DNA of 15,919 bases from Spirochaetaceae bacterium (GCA_003170115.1 PMZS01000123.1:1-15919), one strand, 5' to 3'; positions 1 through 7,818 are shown, numbered from the stretch's first letter. The notes: generated from the sequence alone by a model not told the origin. Numbers and translations: made by a program.

Positions 1-675
1 GAGCTTGTCGCCCCTGATGTAGTCGTGGACGAAAAAATCACCCGGCACCTTCATTGTCTTGCGGAACGTCAAGGGCGCGTAGCGGCCGTGCTGCAGAGCG
101 AGGCGCATCTCGACGCGGATCGCCTCCGCCTCTCCCATCTCGACCTGCGGCCAGAAACTGAAATAACCCTTCGTCTGCTCGTTTGTGGTGTAGGGATTGC
201 GCCATCCCGGTTCGGCGGGAACGGAGACCCGTTCGTTGATCCAGAGCGTGGCCTCCGCGGCGATGACCGGTGTGCCGTCGCCGGCATCCACGATCCTGCC
301 GAAGATATGCGGCATGTTGTAGAAATACGTGAGGTGCATGTCAGCGTCGTCCGGTGGCGCCGGGCGGGGCGGCTGACGTGCTGGAACGCTGTCCCTGCGC
401 CGGCGCACCACGACGTCCACCGCGCGATTGACGAGGGTGATCAGCTCAATGACATTCAGGATCCGGCCCCCCCCCTCCTCGTTGCCGTCATCCGGCTGGA
501 TGAACTCCCGGGTGAAACCCCGTTCGCTGGTGATGTACTTGGGCGGAATCCTGTTCAACGCATACGCCGCCACGTCCAGCTCGAAGGCGCGGGTGGGGTG
601 GATGTCTTTTCGGTCCTTCAAGACGATCTTTACCGTCTCCAGGACAAGATCCTCGTTATAATTTTTCAGCCGCAT
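1..675 (-). CDS. ComFB-family protein with C-terminal beta-sandwich-like domain (partial, runs off left edge)
   Basis: The reading frame is open for 225 codons from the ATG at 675 to the window edge, so the C-terminus is missing. Residues about 1-60 match the ComFB (late competence) family: a KNYNEDLVLETV-like first helix, then ELDVAAYALNRIPPKYITSERG. The cysteines that usually precede the LDVAALALN segment are absent (RAFELDV here). A second helix (NVIELITLVNRAVDVV) leads into an Arg/Pro-rich linker at about 106-123. After that comes a segment resembling a carboxypeptidase-regulatory-like beta-sandwich (HIFGRIVDAGDGTPVIAAEATLWI, later GYFSFWP). ComFB was named from the Bacillus comF operon, and homologues occur in spirochaetes and cyanobacteria; the molecular role here is not known. 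The start is supported by AAAAGGA 9 bases upstream. It is divergent from the HAD gene. The family call is fairly secure; the second domain is inferred from pattern only. Confidence 0.75.
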   Translation of the reverse strand, partial: MRLKNYNEDLVLETVKIVLKDRKDIHPTRAFELDVAAYALNRIPPKYITSERGFTREFIQPDDGNEEGGGRILNVIELITLVNRAVDVVVRRRRDSVPARQPPRPAPPDDADMHLTYFYNMPHIFGRIVDAGDGTPVIAAEATLWINERVSVPAEPGWRNPYTTNEQTKGYFSFWPQVEMGEAEAIRVEMRLALQHGRYAPLTFRKTMKVPGDFFVHDYIRGDKL

Positions 676-749
676 CCGGGAAAATCCTTTTCATGTAAGA
701 GTGTACCACGCCTGCCGGCATCCTTCAGTTTTTTTTCTATATTCAGCGG
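676..749. promoter_or_regulatory. Divergent promoter region, ComFB-like / HAD phosphatase
   Basis: Rightward, TATATT at 738-743 is placed so that transcription would start at 750, the A of the HAD gene ATG. There is no SD and no good -35 hexamer; an 8-T run lies at 729-736. Leftward, TACACT (705 down to 700) would start a transcript near 693, giving the ComFB-like gene a leader of about 18 bases with AAAAGGA as its SD. Both promoters are read by eye from weak motifs. Confidence 0.4.
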
Positions 750-1451
750 ATGAACGTGCTTCCCCTCCGTATTCGAGCCCTGATCTACGACTTCGACAAC
801 ACCATCGTCGGCACGGAGCGCATCAATGAGGAGCTCTTCAACGGACTCCTCCTCGGGGAGTTCGGGGTCTTCCTCTCTCCCCCCGAGCAGGAAATTCTCC
901 ACGGGCTTCCCTGGAGCGGGGTATTCGACTGGTTGGAAGAGAACCGCGGGCTTGGCGGGCGCCGGCCCGAGATCTGGTCGAGGTTCATGGAGGTGAAAAG
1001 GGAATCCCTCCGCCGTCGGAAGCCCCCCGTTGCGACGGGCCTGGACCTGATGTTCGCCCTTCCGGTGCCGCAGGCCATTGTCACCGGTTCAAGCCGCGAG
1101 GAGCTGGAGATGGTCATGGAGGCGATCGGAATGTCGGAGGACAGGTTTGCCGCAGTTCTCTGCGACGAGGACTGCGCCCGAGGCAAACCGGACCCGGAGG
1201 GCTATCTGCGCGCCCTGGAGAAACTGCGCGTGCCGGCAGCGGAAGCGCTGGTGTTCGAGGACTCCCGCCCCGGGATCGCCGCGGCGCGGATGGCCGGCAT
1301 CACCGTCGCCTTCATCTCCGAGCTCGCCTCCCGCGACAGGGGGGCGGATGCCGACATCCGGTTCGGGAGCTTCACGGAGGCATGGGCAGCCATGAAGGAC
1401 AGGGCGGACGGGCGGGGGGACCACGGGAATCACATGGAGGTCAGAACGTGA
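750..1451 (+). CDS. HAD-superfamily hydrolase (subfamily IA, phosphoglycolate phosphatase/beta-phosphoglucomutase-like)
   Basis: The 233-residue protein has all four HAD motifs. Motif I is YDFDNT with nucleophile D14 and acid/base D16. Motif II is VTGSS (T112). Motif III is K146 in ARGKPDPEGY. Motif IV is FEDSRPG (E170, D171). The helical region between motifs I and II is the cap domain that sets substrate choice. Members are cytosolic Mg-dependent phosphatases or phosphomutases acting on small phosphorylated metabolites such as phosphoglycolate or sugar phosphates; the substrate cannot be named from sequence. The ATG at 750 has no SD but a TATATT ends 6 bases upstream, so a leaderless start is likely. 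Its last 11 bases overlap the end of the convergent small gene at 1441-1653. The superfamily is certain, the substrate is not. Confidence 0.92.
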   Translation: MNVLPLRIRALIYDFDNTIVGTERINEELFNGLLLGEFGVFLSPPEQEILHGLPWSGVFDWLEENRGLGGRRPEIWSRFMEVKRESLRRRKPPVATGLDLMFALPVPQAIVTGSSREELEMVMEAIGMSEDRFAAVLCDEDCARGKPDPEGYLRALEKLRVPAAEALVFEDSRPGIAAARMAGITVAFISELASRDRGADADIRFGSFTEAWAAMKDRADGRGDHGNHMEVRT

Positions 1452-1653
1452 TCTCTTCCCGTTCCTTCTCAAGGCATGCCTTGTTGAGTTGGGCCTCGCT
1501 GATGTAACCCTTTTTCACCGCGATCCGCCCGAACCGGTCCTTGATGTGGCCGGTCTGGCTGTTCCACTCCTCCATCACTTCCTTGGCCTGTTTCACCGTG
1601 ATGAGCTTGTGCGAGACGAGCCACGAAGCGAGTTTCATCTTCTTTTTTGCCAT
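1441..1653 (-). CDS. Small MshEN-like (GspE/PilB N-terminal-like) protein, 70 aa
   Basis: This 70-residue protein starts MAKKKMKLASWLV. It holds two tandem units of the kind found in the N-terminal domain of type II secretion/type IV pilus ATPases (T2SSE_N/MshEN): KLASWLVSHKLITVKQAKEVM at about 7-27, and RFGRIAVKKGYISEAQLNKA at about 40-59. No ATPase domain is attached. Some MshEN domains bind cyclic di-GMP through paired RLGxxL...G...L...Q motifs. Here the first unit lacks the Arg and both Gly, so binding is doubtful. The ATG at 1653 has no SD, but GATAAT ends 6 bases upstream, fitting a leaderless start exactly on the A. It is divergent from the kinase gene with a 31-base gap. It could instead be an unrelated two-helix-repeat protein. 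Confidence 0.65.
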   Translation of the reverse strand: MAKKKMKLASWLVSHKLITVKQAKEVMEEWNSQTGHIKDRFGRIAVKKGYISEAQLNKACLEKEREEITF

Positions 1654-1684
1654 GCAATGATTATCGGAAGGAACGGAGGGTTCT
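1654..1684. promoter_or_regulatory. Shared divergent promoter, MshEN-like protein / kinase
   Basis: On the minus strand GATAAT (1665 down to 1660) predicts a start at 1653, the A of the small gene's ATG. On the plus strand the same AT-rich patch reads GATTAT (1659-1664), predicting a start near 1671 and a short kinase leader. The two -10-like boxes overlap almost completely, so polymerase could probably occupy only one direction at a time. -35 elements are poor on both sides. Confidence 0.4.
1675..1680 (+). promoter_or_regulatory. Ribosome binding site deciding the kinase start (TTG)
   Basis: GGAGGG lies 4 bases before the TTG at 1685 but 13 bases before the in-frame ATG at 1694. The spacing favours the TTG, though the ATG stays possible; only three residues differ. 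Confidence 0.5.
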
Positions 1685-3061
1685 TTGACTGACATGAATG
1701 CCGGAGAGTTGCTCGCCGCACGTTTCGAAATTGTCCGGCAACTGGGGCGCGGCTCGGCGGGTGCGACGTGCCTCGCCATGGACATGCGCACGGGGGGGAA
1801 GGTCATCGCCAGAATCCTCGATCTCGGGCTGGTTTCGGAATGGAAATCCGTCGAGCTTTTCGAGCGGGAAGCGGGGGTCCTGAAAGCGCTGCACCACCCG
1901 AGAATCCCCGCGTACGTGGACTCCTTCAGGGCGGACGTCGGAGGGGATCCCCGGTTCGTTCTCGTGCGCGAGTACATCGAGGGCAGGGATCTCCAGGAAA
2001 TGGTGGACAACGGGTGGCGCGGCACGGAAGAGCGGATCCGGGGGATCGCCCGGCAGCTTACTGACATTGTGGCGTACATCCATTCCCTGCGGCCGCCGGT
2101 GATCCACAGGGACATCAATCCCCGCAACATCGTCGCGCGTGATGACGGGGAAGTTTTCCTGGTGGATTTCGGCGGTGTGCAGGATGCGATCCGCCTCTCC
2201 GCGCGGGCGGCCTCCACCTTGATCGGCACCCCGGGATATGCCCCGATGGAGCAGTTCGTGGGACGTGCCACCGTGCGATCCGACCTGTACGGGCTGGCCG
2301 CCACCCTCGTGTTCCTCCTCACGCGACGCAGCCCGGCGGATCTTCCCACGAAAAATCTGAAGCTGGACCTTGCGTCGGTCATCGAAATCGCATCCCCGGG
2401 GCTCGCGCGTGTGCTTTCCAACTGGCTGGAGCCGGACGAGGCTCTGCGGACTCTCACCATCCCCGAGGCTGCCGCTCTGCTCGCACAGGGCCCGGAAGCC
2501 GCAGTTGGGGCAGCGGGTCCGGCGCCGGCCGCCGCGCTTTCCGCCGCGCCTGCACACGCGGCGCCCCGCCCCCCGCACGGATCGAGGATCGTCTTTGAGT
2601 TGCGCGGCGACGGAGGCAGCCTTGTCGTCCCTGTTGGTGGAAGCCCCGGCGGGCGCGGGATGGGCTCCTTCGGGATCGTCTGGCTCGTTGTCGTCGTGCT
2701 CTGGACCTACTCGGCAGTGCGGATGAGTGCGCCCCCGAGTTTCCTTTATTTCGCCATTCCGTTCCTGGCGGTCGGGGTGGGCATTCTTCGGCGCGTATTG
2801 TTCACGCTTTTCGGGAAGCTCGAGCTGGAGATAGGCCCCGCGGGCCTTTCGTATTCGCGAAGGTTCATACTCGCATCACGACGCCGGACCGTGCCGTTGG
2901 AGGACGTCGGGGAGTGCAGGATGGAGAGGGGCCTCTTCCTCGACATCGGGGCGCGAACCCTGAGGCTCGGCCAGGGTCTTGCTTTCCGGGAACAGGAATG
3001 GCTGCGGGACTCGATCAACGGCTGCCTGAAAAGGGCGCGCGGACTTCCTTTCGCTTCTTGA
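1685..3061 (+). CDS. Membrane-anchored Ser/Thr kinase-like protein with altered catalytic lysines
   Basis: The 458-residue protein has a eukaryote-type kinase fold at about 14-265. Visible parts are the glycine loop GRGSAG (21-26), helix-C Glu (E62 in FEREAG), HRD (141-143), catalytic-loop Asn N148, DFG (161-163), the APE-like APME (186-189) and D200. Two usual lysines are missing: the VAIK lysine is R43 (IARIL), and the lysine two after the HRD Asp is N145 (HRDINPRN). An Ala/Pro linker (about 270-300) leads to two hydrophobic segments (about 328-345 and 352-376) and a beta-rich C-terminal domain of about 80 residues resembling a PH-like fold. Topology would put both soluble domains on the same side of the membrane. 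It precedes a LiaF-like gene by 31 bases and then msrA, so an envelope-stress role is possible but inferred. It may be a weak kinase or a pseudokinase scaffold. Confidence 0.88.
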   Translation: MTDMNAGELLAARFEIVRQLGRGSAGATCLAMDMRTGGKVIARILDLGLVSEWKSVELFEREAGVLKALHHPRIPAYVDSFRADVGGDPRFVLVREYIEGRDLQEMVDNGWRGTEERIRGIARQLTDIVAYIHSLRPPVIHRDINPRNIVARDDGEVFLVDFGGVQDAIRLSARAASTLIGTPGYAPMEQFVGRATVRSDLYGLAATLVFLLTRRSPADLPTKNLKLDLASVIEIASPGLARVLSNWLEPDEALRTLTIPEAAALLAQGPEAAVGAAGPAPAAALSAAPAHAAPRPPHGSRIVFELRGDGGSLVVPVGGSPGGRGMGSFGIVWLVVVVLWTYSAVRMSAPPSFLYFAIPFLAVGVGILRRVLFTLFGKLELEIGPAGLSYSRRFILASRRRTVPLEDVGECRMERGLFLDIGARTLRLGQGLAFREQEWLRDSINGCLKRARGLPFAS

Positions 3062-3092
3062 CAGGCGCTCCGGCGCTCGTGATCATGGGAGC

Positions 3093-3617
3093 ATGGTTTC
3101 GATCATCGACGGGATTTTCTGGGGAGCGCTCCTGATCGTCCTCGGCGCGTGGTTCATCGTGCGCCGGTCCGTGCCCGTGCACATTCCCGTGATCCGCATC
3201 GTTATCGCGGTCCTTTTTGTCTATGCCGGTGTGCGAATCCTCGCCCGGGGTCCCATGAGCATGGACCGCAATACGGCGGTCTTCTCCGAATCCACAATGC
3301 GCTATTCACCTGACCGCAGCCGCGAGTACAACCTCATCTTCAGCAGCGGCGCCATCGATCTCTCCTCGGCGGCGCCCGCCAGCGCGAGCATCCATGCCGA
3401 GGTCAACGTGATATTCGGCAGCGGCACGCTCCGGATCAATCCCTCGCTTCCGGTCCGGGTGAGCATGTCCTGCGCATTCGGCACCGTGGAGTCTCCCCAC
3501 GGCCGGTCGGTCGCCTTCGGCGACACGGTTTACACCACCCAGTCCTGGCGGGAGGGAGCCCCCGCGCTGGAAATCCATGCCACCGCGGTGTTTGGCAGGC
3601 TCACGATTCTTCCGTAA
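3093..3617 (+). CDS. LiaF/LiaI-like membrane protein, possible envelope-stress factor
   Basis: The 174-residue protein has two N-terminal membrane helices (about 8-23 and 31-50) joined by a short basic loop (VRRSVPVH). A soluble beta-rich domain (about 60-174) follows, with repeated FGSGTLRI-, FGTVESP- and FGRLTI-like strands. This layout matches proteins with a LiaI/LiaF-type membrane region followed by the LiaF C-terminal fold, which in Firmicutes restrains a cell-wall-stress sensor kinase. No liaRS two-component pair is visible here, but the upstream neighbour is a membrane-bound Ser/Thr kinase-like protein. A partnership is a reasonable guess, no more. GGGAG sits very close to the ATG, so initiation may be coupled to the kinase gene. 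The family call is moderate. Confidence 0.7.
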   Translation: MVSIIDGIFWGALLIVLGAWFIVRRSVPVHIPVIRIVIAVLFVYAGVRILARGPMSMDRNTAVFSESTMRYSPDRSREYNLIFSSGAIDLSSAAPASASIHAEVNVIFGSGTLRINPSLPVRVSMSCAFGTVESPHGRSVAFGDTVYTTQSWREGAPALEIHATAVFGRLTILP

Positions 3618-3624
3618 ATTCATC

Positions 3625-3632
3625 GCGGAGGA
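3625..3632 (+). promoter_or_regulatory. Ribosome binding site of msrA
   Basis: GCGGAGGA ends 4 bases before the ATG at 3637. This fixes that start and excludes the in-frame upstream ATG at 3577, which would lie inside the LiaF-like gene. A nearly identical initiation region precedes the desaturase gene at 9319. Confidence 0.8.
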
Positions 3633-3636
3633 TTCC

Positions 3637-4164
3637 ATGAAGGACGAAAAATCCGACGGCCACGCTCCGGCGACGTTCGGGGGCGGCTGTTTCTGGTGCA
3701 TCGAGGCCGTGCTTCAGCGCATTGAGGGGGTGCTTTCCGTCACCTCCGGCTACTCGGGCGGAACGACGCCGAACCCCACGTATGAAGAGGTCTGCGCCGG
3801 GGATACCGGGCATGCGGAAGCGGTGCAGGTTGCTTTCGACCCGGCGCTCATCAGCTACGAGGAGATCCTCGATATCTTCTGGCAGGCCCACGATCCCACG
3901 ACCCTGAACCGACAGGGCCCGGACACGGGCACCCAGTATCGATCCGCCATATTTTACGCGAACGAGGCGCAGCGCCTGTCGGCGGAGGTTTCAATGAAGA
4001 AGGCGCAGCGGAAATATCGGGATCCCGTCGTGACGGAGCTGCTGCCCCTCGAGAAGTTCTGGAATGCGGAGGGCTATCACCAGAACTACTACAACACCCA
4101 CCAGAACGAGGGCTACTGCCGGATGGTGATTTCCCCGAAGCTGAAGAAGCTGAAGCTGGAGTAG
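3637..4164 (+). CDS. msrA: Peptide methionine sulfoxide reductase A
   Basis: The enzyme reduces S-methionine sulfoxide in free or protein form back to methionine, with thioredoxin as the usual electron source. The 175-residue protein has the family signature GGCFWC with catalytic C18, then SGYSGG, AGDTGHAEAV and GTQYRSAIF. The resolving cysteine C161 lies in GYCR near the end, before SPKLKKL. Length is normal for a single-domain MsrA; no MsrB domain is fused and none lies next to it. No signal peptide is seen, so it acts in the cytosol. It follows the LiaF-like gene by 19 bases and is probably cotranscribed with it and the kinase, giving the group an oxidative or envelope-stress flavour. Confidence 0.97.
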   Translation: MKDEKSDGHAPATFGGGCFWCIEAVLQRIEGVLSVTSGYSGGTTPNPTYEEVCAGDTGHAEAVQVAFDPALISYEEILDIFWQAHDPTTLNRQGPDTGTQYRSAIFYANEAQRLSAEVSMKKAQRKYRDPVVTELLPLEKFWNAEGYHQNYYNTHQNEGYCRMVISPKLKKLKLE

Positions 4165-4191
4165 GGCCCGTCGGACGTCGGACGCGCGCAG

Positions 4192-4220
4192 TTGAAGGTG
4201 CGCGTGCTTTCTGGTAGCGT
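4192..4220 (+). promoter_or_regulatory. Predicted promoter of the first EamA gene
   Basis: TTGAAG (4192-4197), 17 bases, TAGCGT (4215-4220). The predicted start at 4227 is two bases before the ATG at 4229 and no SD is present, fitting a leaderless transcript. The -10 matches the consensus at only three positions. Confidence 0.45.
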
Positions 4221-4228
4221 GGGCGATC

Positions 4229-5122
4229 ATGTCCCGCACACGTCCCCTCCTCGCGGTCTGGGGCACCGTCCTTTTCTGGGGGCTTTCTTTCGTCAGCTCG
4301 AAGACCATCCTCAACTCCGGCGTGCCGCCCATGACCATGGTCTGCATCCGGTTCGTGGTTGCCACCGTCATCCTCAACCTTCTTCTCCGCCGCTTCGACC
4401 CGGAGGCGCGTTTGCGGAAGGAGGACCTGGTCCCGCTCGCGGTGAGCGGGCTGTTCGGCGTGACGGTCTATTTCTTTTTCGAATCGCGCGGCATCAAGCT
4501 CACCTCCGCGTCCCACGCGTCTCTCATCATTGCCGTCATCCCGGTCGTCACGGTGATCGCGGAAACGATCCTCTTCCGCACGCGCGTCTCCCTCCTCACC
4601 GGCCTGGGCATTGCCTTGTCGGTGGTGGGCGTGGTGTTCGTCGTCAACCGGCCCGGTGCCGCCCGGGGCGGGGAGTCGCTTGCGGGGGATCTCTTCATGT
4701 TCGGAGCCTGCGTCTCCTGGGTGGTCTACATTATCCTCAGCAAGAACCTTCACCAGAGACTTTCGGAAATCGCCATTACCGCCTACCAGTCCCTCTTCGG
4801 AACCGCATTCCTGCTCCCCTTCGCGCTCCTGGAGATGCACCAATGGGTGCCCATCACCCTTGCCGCGGGCCTCAATCTCGCCTACCTTGCCGTGTTCTGT
4901 TCCGCCCTTTCCAATTTTCTGTACATTTACGCCCTTTCCGCGCTGGGTCCGATCGCGGTGAGCCCGTATGTCAACCTCATCCCGGTGGTCGGAGTTCTGG
5001 GCGGCGTGGTTCTTCTCGGGGAGAGCCTCGTGTGGAGCCAGGTCGTCGGCGGGGCGGTGATCCTCGCCGGAGTCCTCCTGGTCAGCCGGCAGCGACCGGC
5101 CGCAGCGCCGATCGAAGGCTGA
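4229..5122 (+). CDS. EamA-family (drug/metabolite transporter superfamily) permease
   Basis: The 297-residue inner-membrane protein has about ten hydrophobic helices in two homologous EamA repeats, roughly 1-138 and 150-290. Typical signs are the N-terminal WGLSFVSSKTIL segment, an IPVVTVIAE segment ending the first repeat, and SPYVNLIPVVGVLGGVVLLGESL at the end of the second. DMT members export amino acids, nucleosides, polyamines or other small metabolites. Substrate cannot be inferred from sequence. It appears to have its own promoter and starts 64 bases after msrA. Its 3' end overlaps the convergent second EamA gene by 41 bases; the two proteins are different in sequence, so this is not a recent duplication. 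Confidence 0.93.
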   Translation: MSRTRPLLAVWGTVLFWGLSFVSSKTILNSGVPPMTMVCIRFVVATVILNLLLRRFDPEARLRKEDLVPLAVSGLFGVTVYFFFESRGIKLTSASHASLIIAVIPVVTVIAETILFRTRVSLLTGLGIALSVVGVVFVVNRPGAARGGESLAGDLFMFGACVSWVVYIILSKNLHQRLSEIAITAYQSLFGTAFLLPFALLEMHQWVPITLAAGLNLAYLAVFCSALSNFLYIYALSALGPIAVSPYVNLIPVVGVLGGVVLLGESLVWSQVVGGAVILAGVLLVSRQRPAAAPIEG

Positions 5123-5939
5123 CCAGCGACCTCGCGGTGACTGCGGCGAGGATGATCGCTCCGCCCGCCAATGCGCGCGGCCCGGGGCGCTCCCCCAGCA
5201 CGAGAAATACCCAGAGTGGATTGAAAAGCGGTTCCAGCACGGCGGTGAGCAGGGACTGCACGGCCGTCACGTGCTTCACGCCGTAGTTCAGGAGGAGCGA
5301 CGGCAGGCCGATCTGGAAGATTCCCAGGAAGCCAAGCGCCCCCCAACCGGCGAGTGTGGGCGTGCCCTGCAAGAGAAAGGGGATGGAGACAACGAGGGTG
5401 AGGCCGTGGCTGAGGAGCATCGACTCAAGGGAGGAGCCGTCCTTCTGCGCACGGAATGACACTATCGCTCCGGCGAAGAACACCCCGCTTGCTATTGCCA
5501 GGAGATTTCCCTCCATGCCCCCCAGGGTGAGAGAGTCCATGAAGAACAGGACCATGCCGCCGATCACCACGGCCATGGTCACCCAGTCCAGCGCGTGCGC
5601 CTTTTCTTTCAGAAAGATCCAGCCGAGCACCGCGGCATACAGCGGGGCGGTGTACTGCAGCAGGATGGCATTGGCCGCGGTGGTGAGCTTGTTGGCGGTC
5701 ACGAAGCTGATCATGCACGCCGCGTAGCACACGGCTCCGGCGATCTGGGCAAAGGACCACGTGAAATGCGGGCGGCGCAGGAAGACCAGGATCACCAGCC
5801 CGCCGATGAGGCTGCGCATGCCGGCGATGGCAAGGGGGTTCCACGCGATCAGCTTGACGAAAAGCCCGCCCGTGCTCCATAGAAGCGCGCATGCGGCGAC
5901 TGCCAGGATTGCGGAGCCCTGCGCGCGCGGAGCCTCCAT
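5082..5939 (-). CDS. EamA-family (DMT superfamily) permease, second copy
   Basis: The 285-residue inner-membrane protein has about ten helices in two EamA repeats. Signature segments are CALLWSTGGLFVKLI at the N-terminus, NAILLQYTAPLYAAVLGWIFLKE ending repeat one, and LLTAVLEPLFNPLWVFLVLGERPG ending repeat two. The chosen ATG at 5939 follows the stop of the DinB-like gene by 14 bases and has a short AGG upstream. The frame stays open further upstream, but that extension reads antiparallel through the DinB gene and has no family character. It is likely cotranscribed with DinB and ends inside the tail of the convergent EamA gene. The exported substrate is unknown. Confidence 0.92.
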   Translation of the reverse strand: MEAPRAQGSAILAVAACALLWSTGGLFVKLIAWNPLAIAGMRSLIGGLVILVFLRRPHFTWSFAQIAGAVCYAACMISFVTANKLTTAANAILLQYTAPLYAAVLGWIFLKEKAHALDWVTMAVVIGGMVLFFMDSLTLGGMEGNLLAIASGVFFAGAIVSFRAQKDGSSLESMLLSHGLTLVVSIPFLLQGTPTLAGWGALGFLGIFQIGLPSLLLNYGVKHVTAVQSLLTAVLEPLFNPLWVFLVLGERPGPRALAGGAIILAAVTARSLVSLRSALRPVAAG

Positions 5940-5953
5940 GCCTGGTTTCGCTG

Positions 5954-6478
5954 CTACCAGCGGTTTCTCCCGCGCAGCCGCGTGATATGGGCCACGTGGT
6001 GCCGGCAGTGCCACGCGTAAGTCTGCAGTGTGCGGTCGAGCTTTTGTGGGCCGCTCTCGGGATGGAGGAGGGTACGGTCCAGCTGTTCCGGGGAGAGGCT
6101 TGAAAGCAGGGCGCTCCAGCGGGCATGAAGGCCGCCCAGGAGCGCGAGGGAGTATTCGGTGTCCACTCCCTGGACGTCGGCAAGCGTTGCCCACGCTTTC
6201 TCGTCGTAGGGCTTGATCTGCGGCGTGCTTTCCGTCAGAGCGAGCTTGAACCGGATGAAGGCGTTCATGTGGCTGTCGGCGAGATGGTGCACGACCTGGC
6301 GGACCGTCCACCCCCCGTCACGGTACGGGGTGTCAAGCTGCGCGGGCGAGAGTCCGGCCACCGCGCTCCTCAGGTGAACGGGCAGCTCCGCGATGTCCTT
6401 CATCCACTCGGCGCGCTTCTGCGGCGTCGATTCCTTGTCGTAGCTGAACTTGCCGATCGGGTAACGAAGATCTTCCAT
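5954..6478 (-). CDS. DinB/YfiT-family putative metal-dependent hydrolase or thiol transferase
   Basis: The 174-residue protein closely resembles Bacillus YfiT-type DinB four-helix-bundle proteins: RYPIGKF at the start, then DTPYRDGGWTVRQVVHHLADSH and later PYDEKAW. Metal-ligand candidates are H64/H65, H160 and H164, the last two in the WHCRHHVAHIT motif. DinB-fold proteins bind a divalent metal with three His; some are bacillithiol or mycothiol transferases, and YfiT itself was described as a putative hydrolase. The biochemical role here is open. The ATG at 6478 is chosen because homology begins there and TACATT ends 6 bases upstream. The frame continues to 6571, but that extension would cross into dapL. 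It leads the second EamA gene. Confidence 0.9.
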   Translation of the reverse strand: MEDLRYPIGKFSYDKESTPQKRAEWMKDIAELPVHLRSAVAGLSPAQLDTPYRDGGWTVRQVVHHLADSHMNAFIRFKLALTESTPQIKPYDEKAWATLADVQGVDTEYSLALLGGLHARWSALLSSLSPEQLDRTLLHPESGPQKLDRTLQTYAWHCRHHVAHITRLRGRNRW

Positions 6479-6557
6479 GGCGTGAATGTACTCGATCAAT
6501 CGTCGTTCGAAAAGGCGGAGCGTTGACAGCTCCCCGGGCGGGCGGCTATAACGAAAC
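6479..6557. promoter_or_regulatory. Divergent promoter region, DinB-like / dapL
   Basis: Rightward: TTGACA (6523-6528), 18 bases, TATAAC (6547-6552), predicted start about 6559 against the dapL ATG at 6558. This is the best sigma-70 promoter in the window. Leftward: TACATT (6490 down to 6485) with a poor -35 (TTTTCG) predicts a start exactly at 6478, the A of the DinB-like ATG. Neither gene has an SD. Confidence 0.65.
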
Positions 6558-7793
<1,236 letters not shown>

Positions 7794-7797
7794 CGAC

Positions 7798-7818
7798 CCG
7801 CGCACTCAGCGAGCGCGG
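7798..7818 (+). terminator. Possible hairpin after dapL
   Basis: CCGCGC and GCGCGG form a 6-bp GC stem around a 9-base loop, starting 4 bases after the dapL stop codon. No T-run follows; the next bases are the -35 of the downstream promoter. It could be a weak or factor-assisted terminator or chance. Confidence 0.25.

Noticed and set aside
25..753. Open 242-codon frame on the plus strand at the left edge
   Set aside because: It is antisense to the ComFB-like gene, whose protein has clear family motifs; the plus-strand product has none.
1657..2578. Long minus-strand frames under the kinase gene
   Set aside because: High-GC shadow frames; only the last 70 residues of one of them (1441-1653) form a recognisable protein.
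4192..5286. 364-codon plus-strand frame across the EamA gene
   Set aside because: Pro/Arg/Gly-rich shadow of the true EamA frame, without hydrophobic helices.
5940..6311. N-terminal extension of the second EamA gene
   Set aside because: It runs through the DinB-like coding region in a wrong frame; the ATG at 5939, just after the DinB stop, fits homology.
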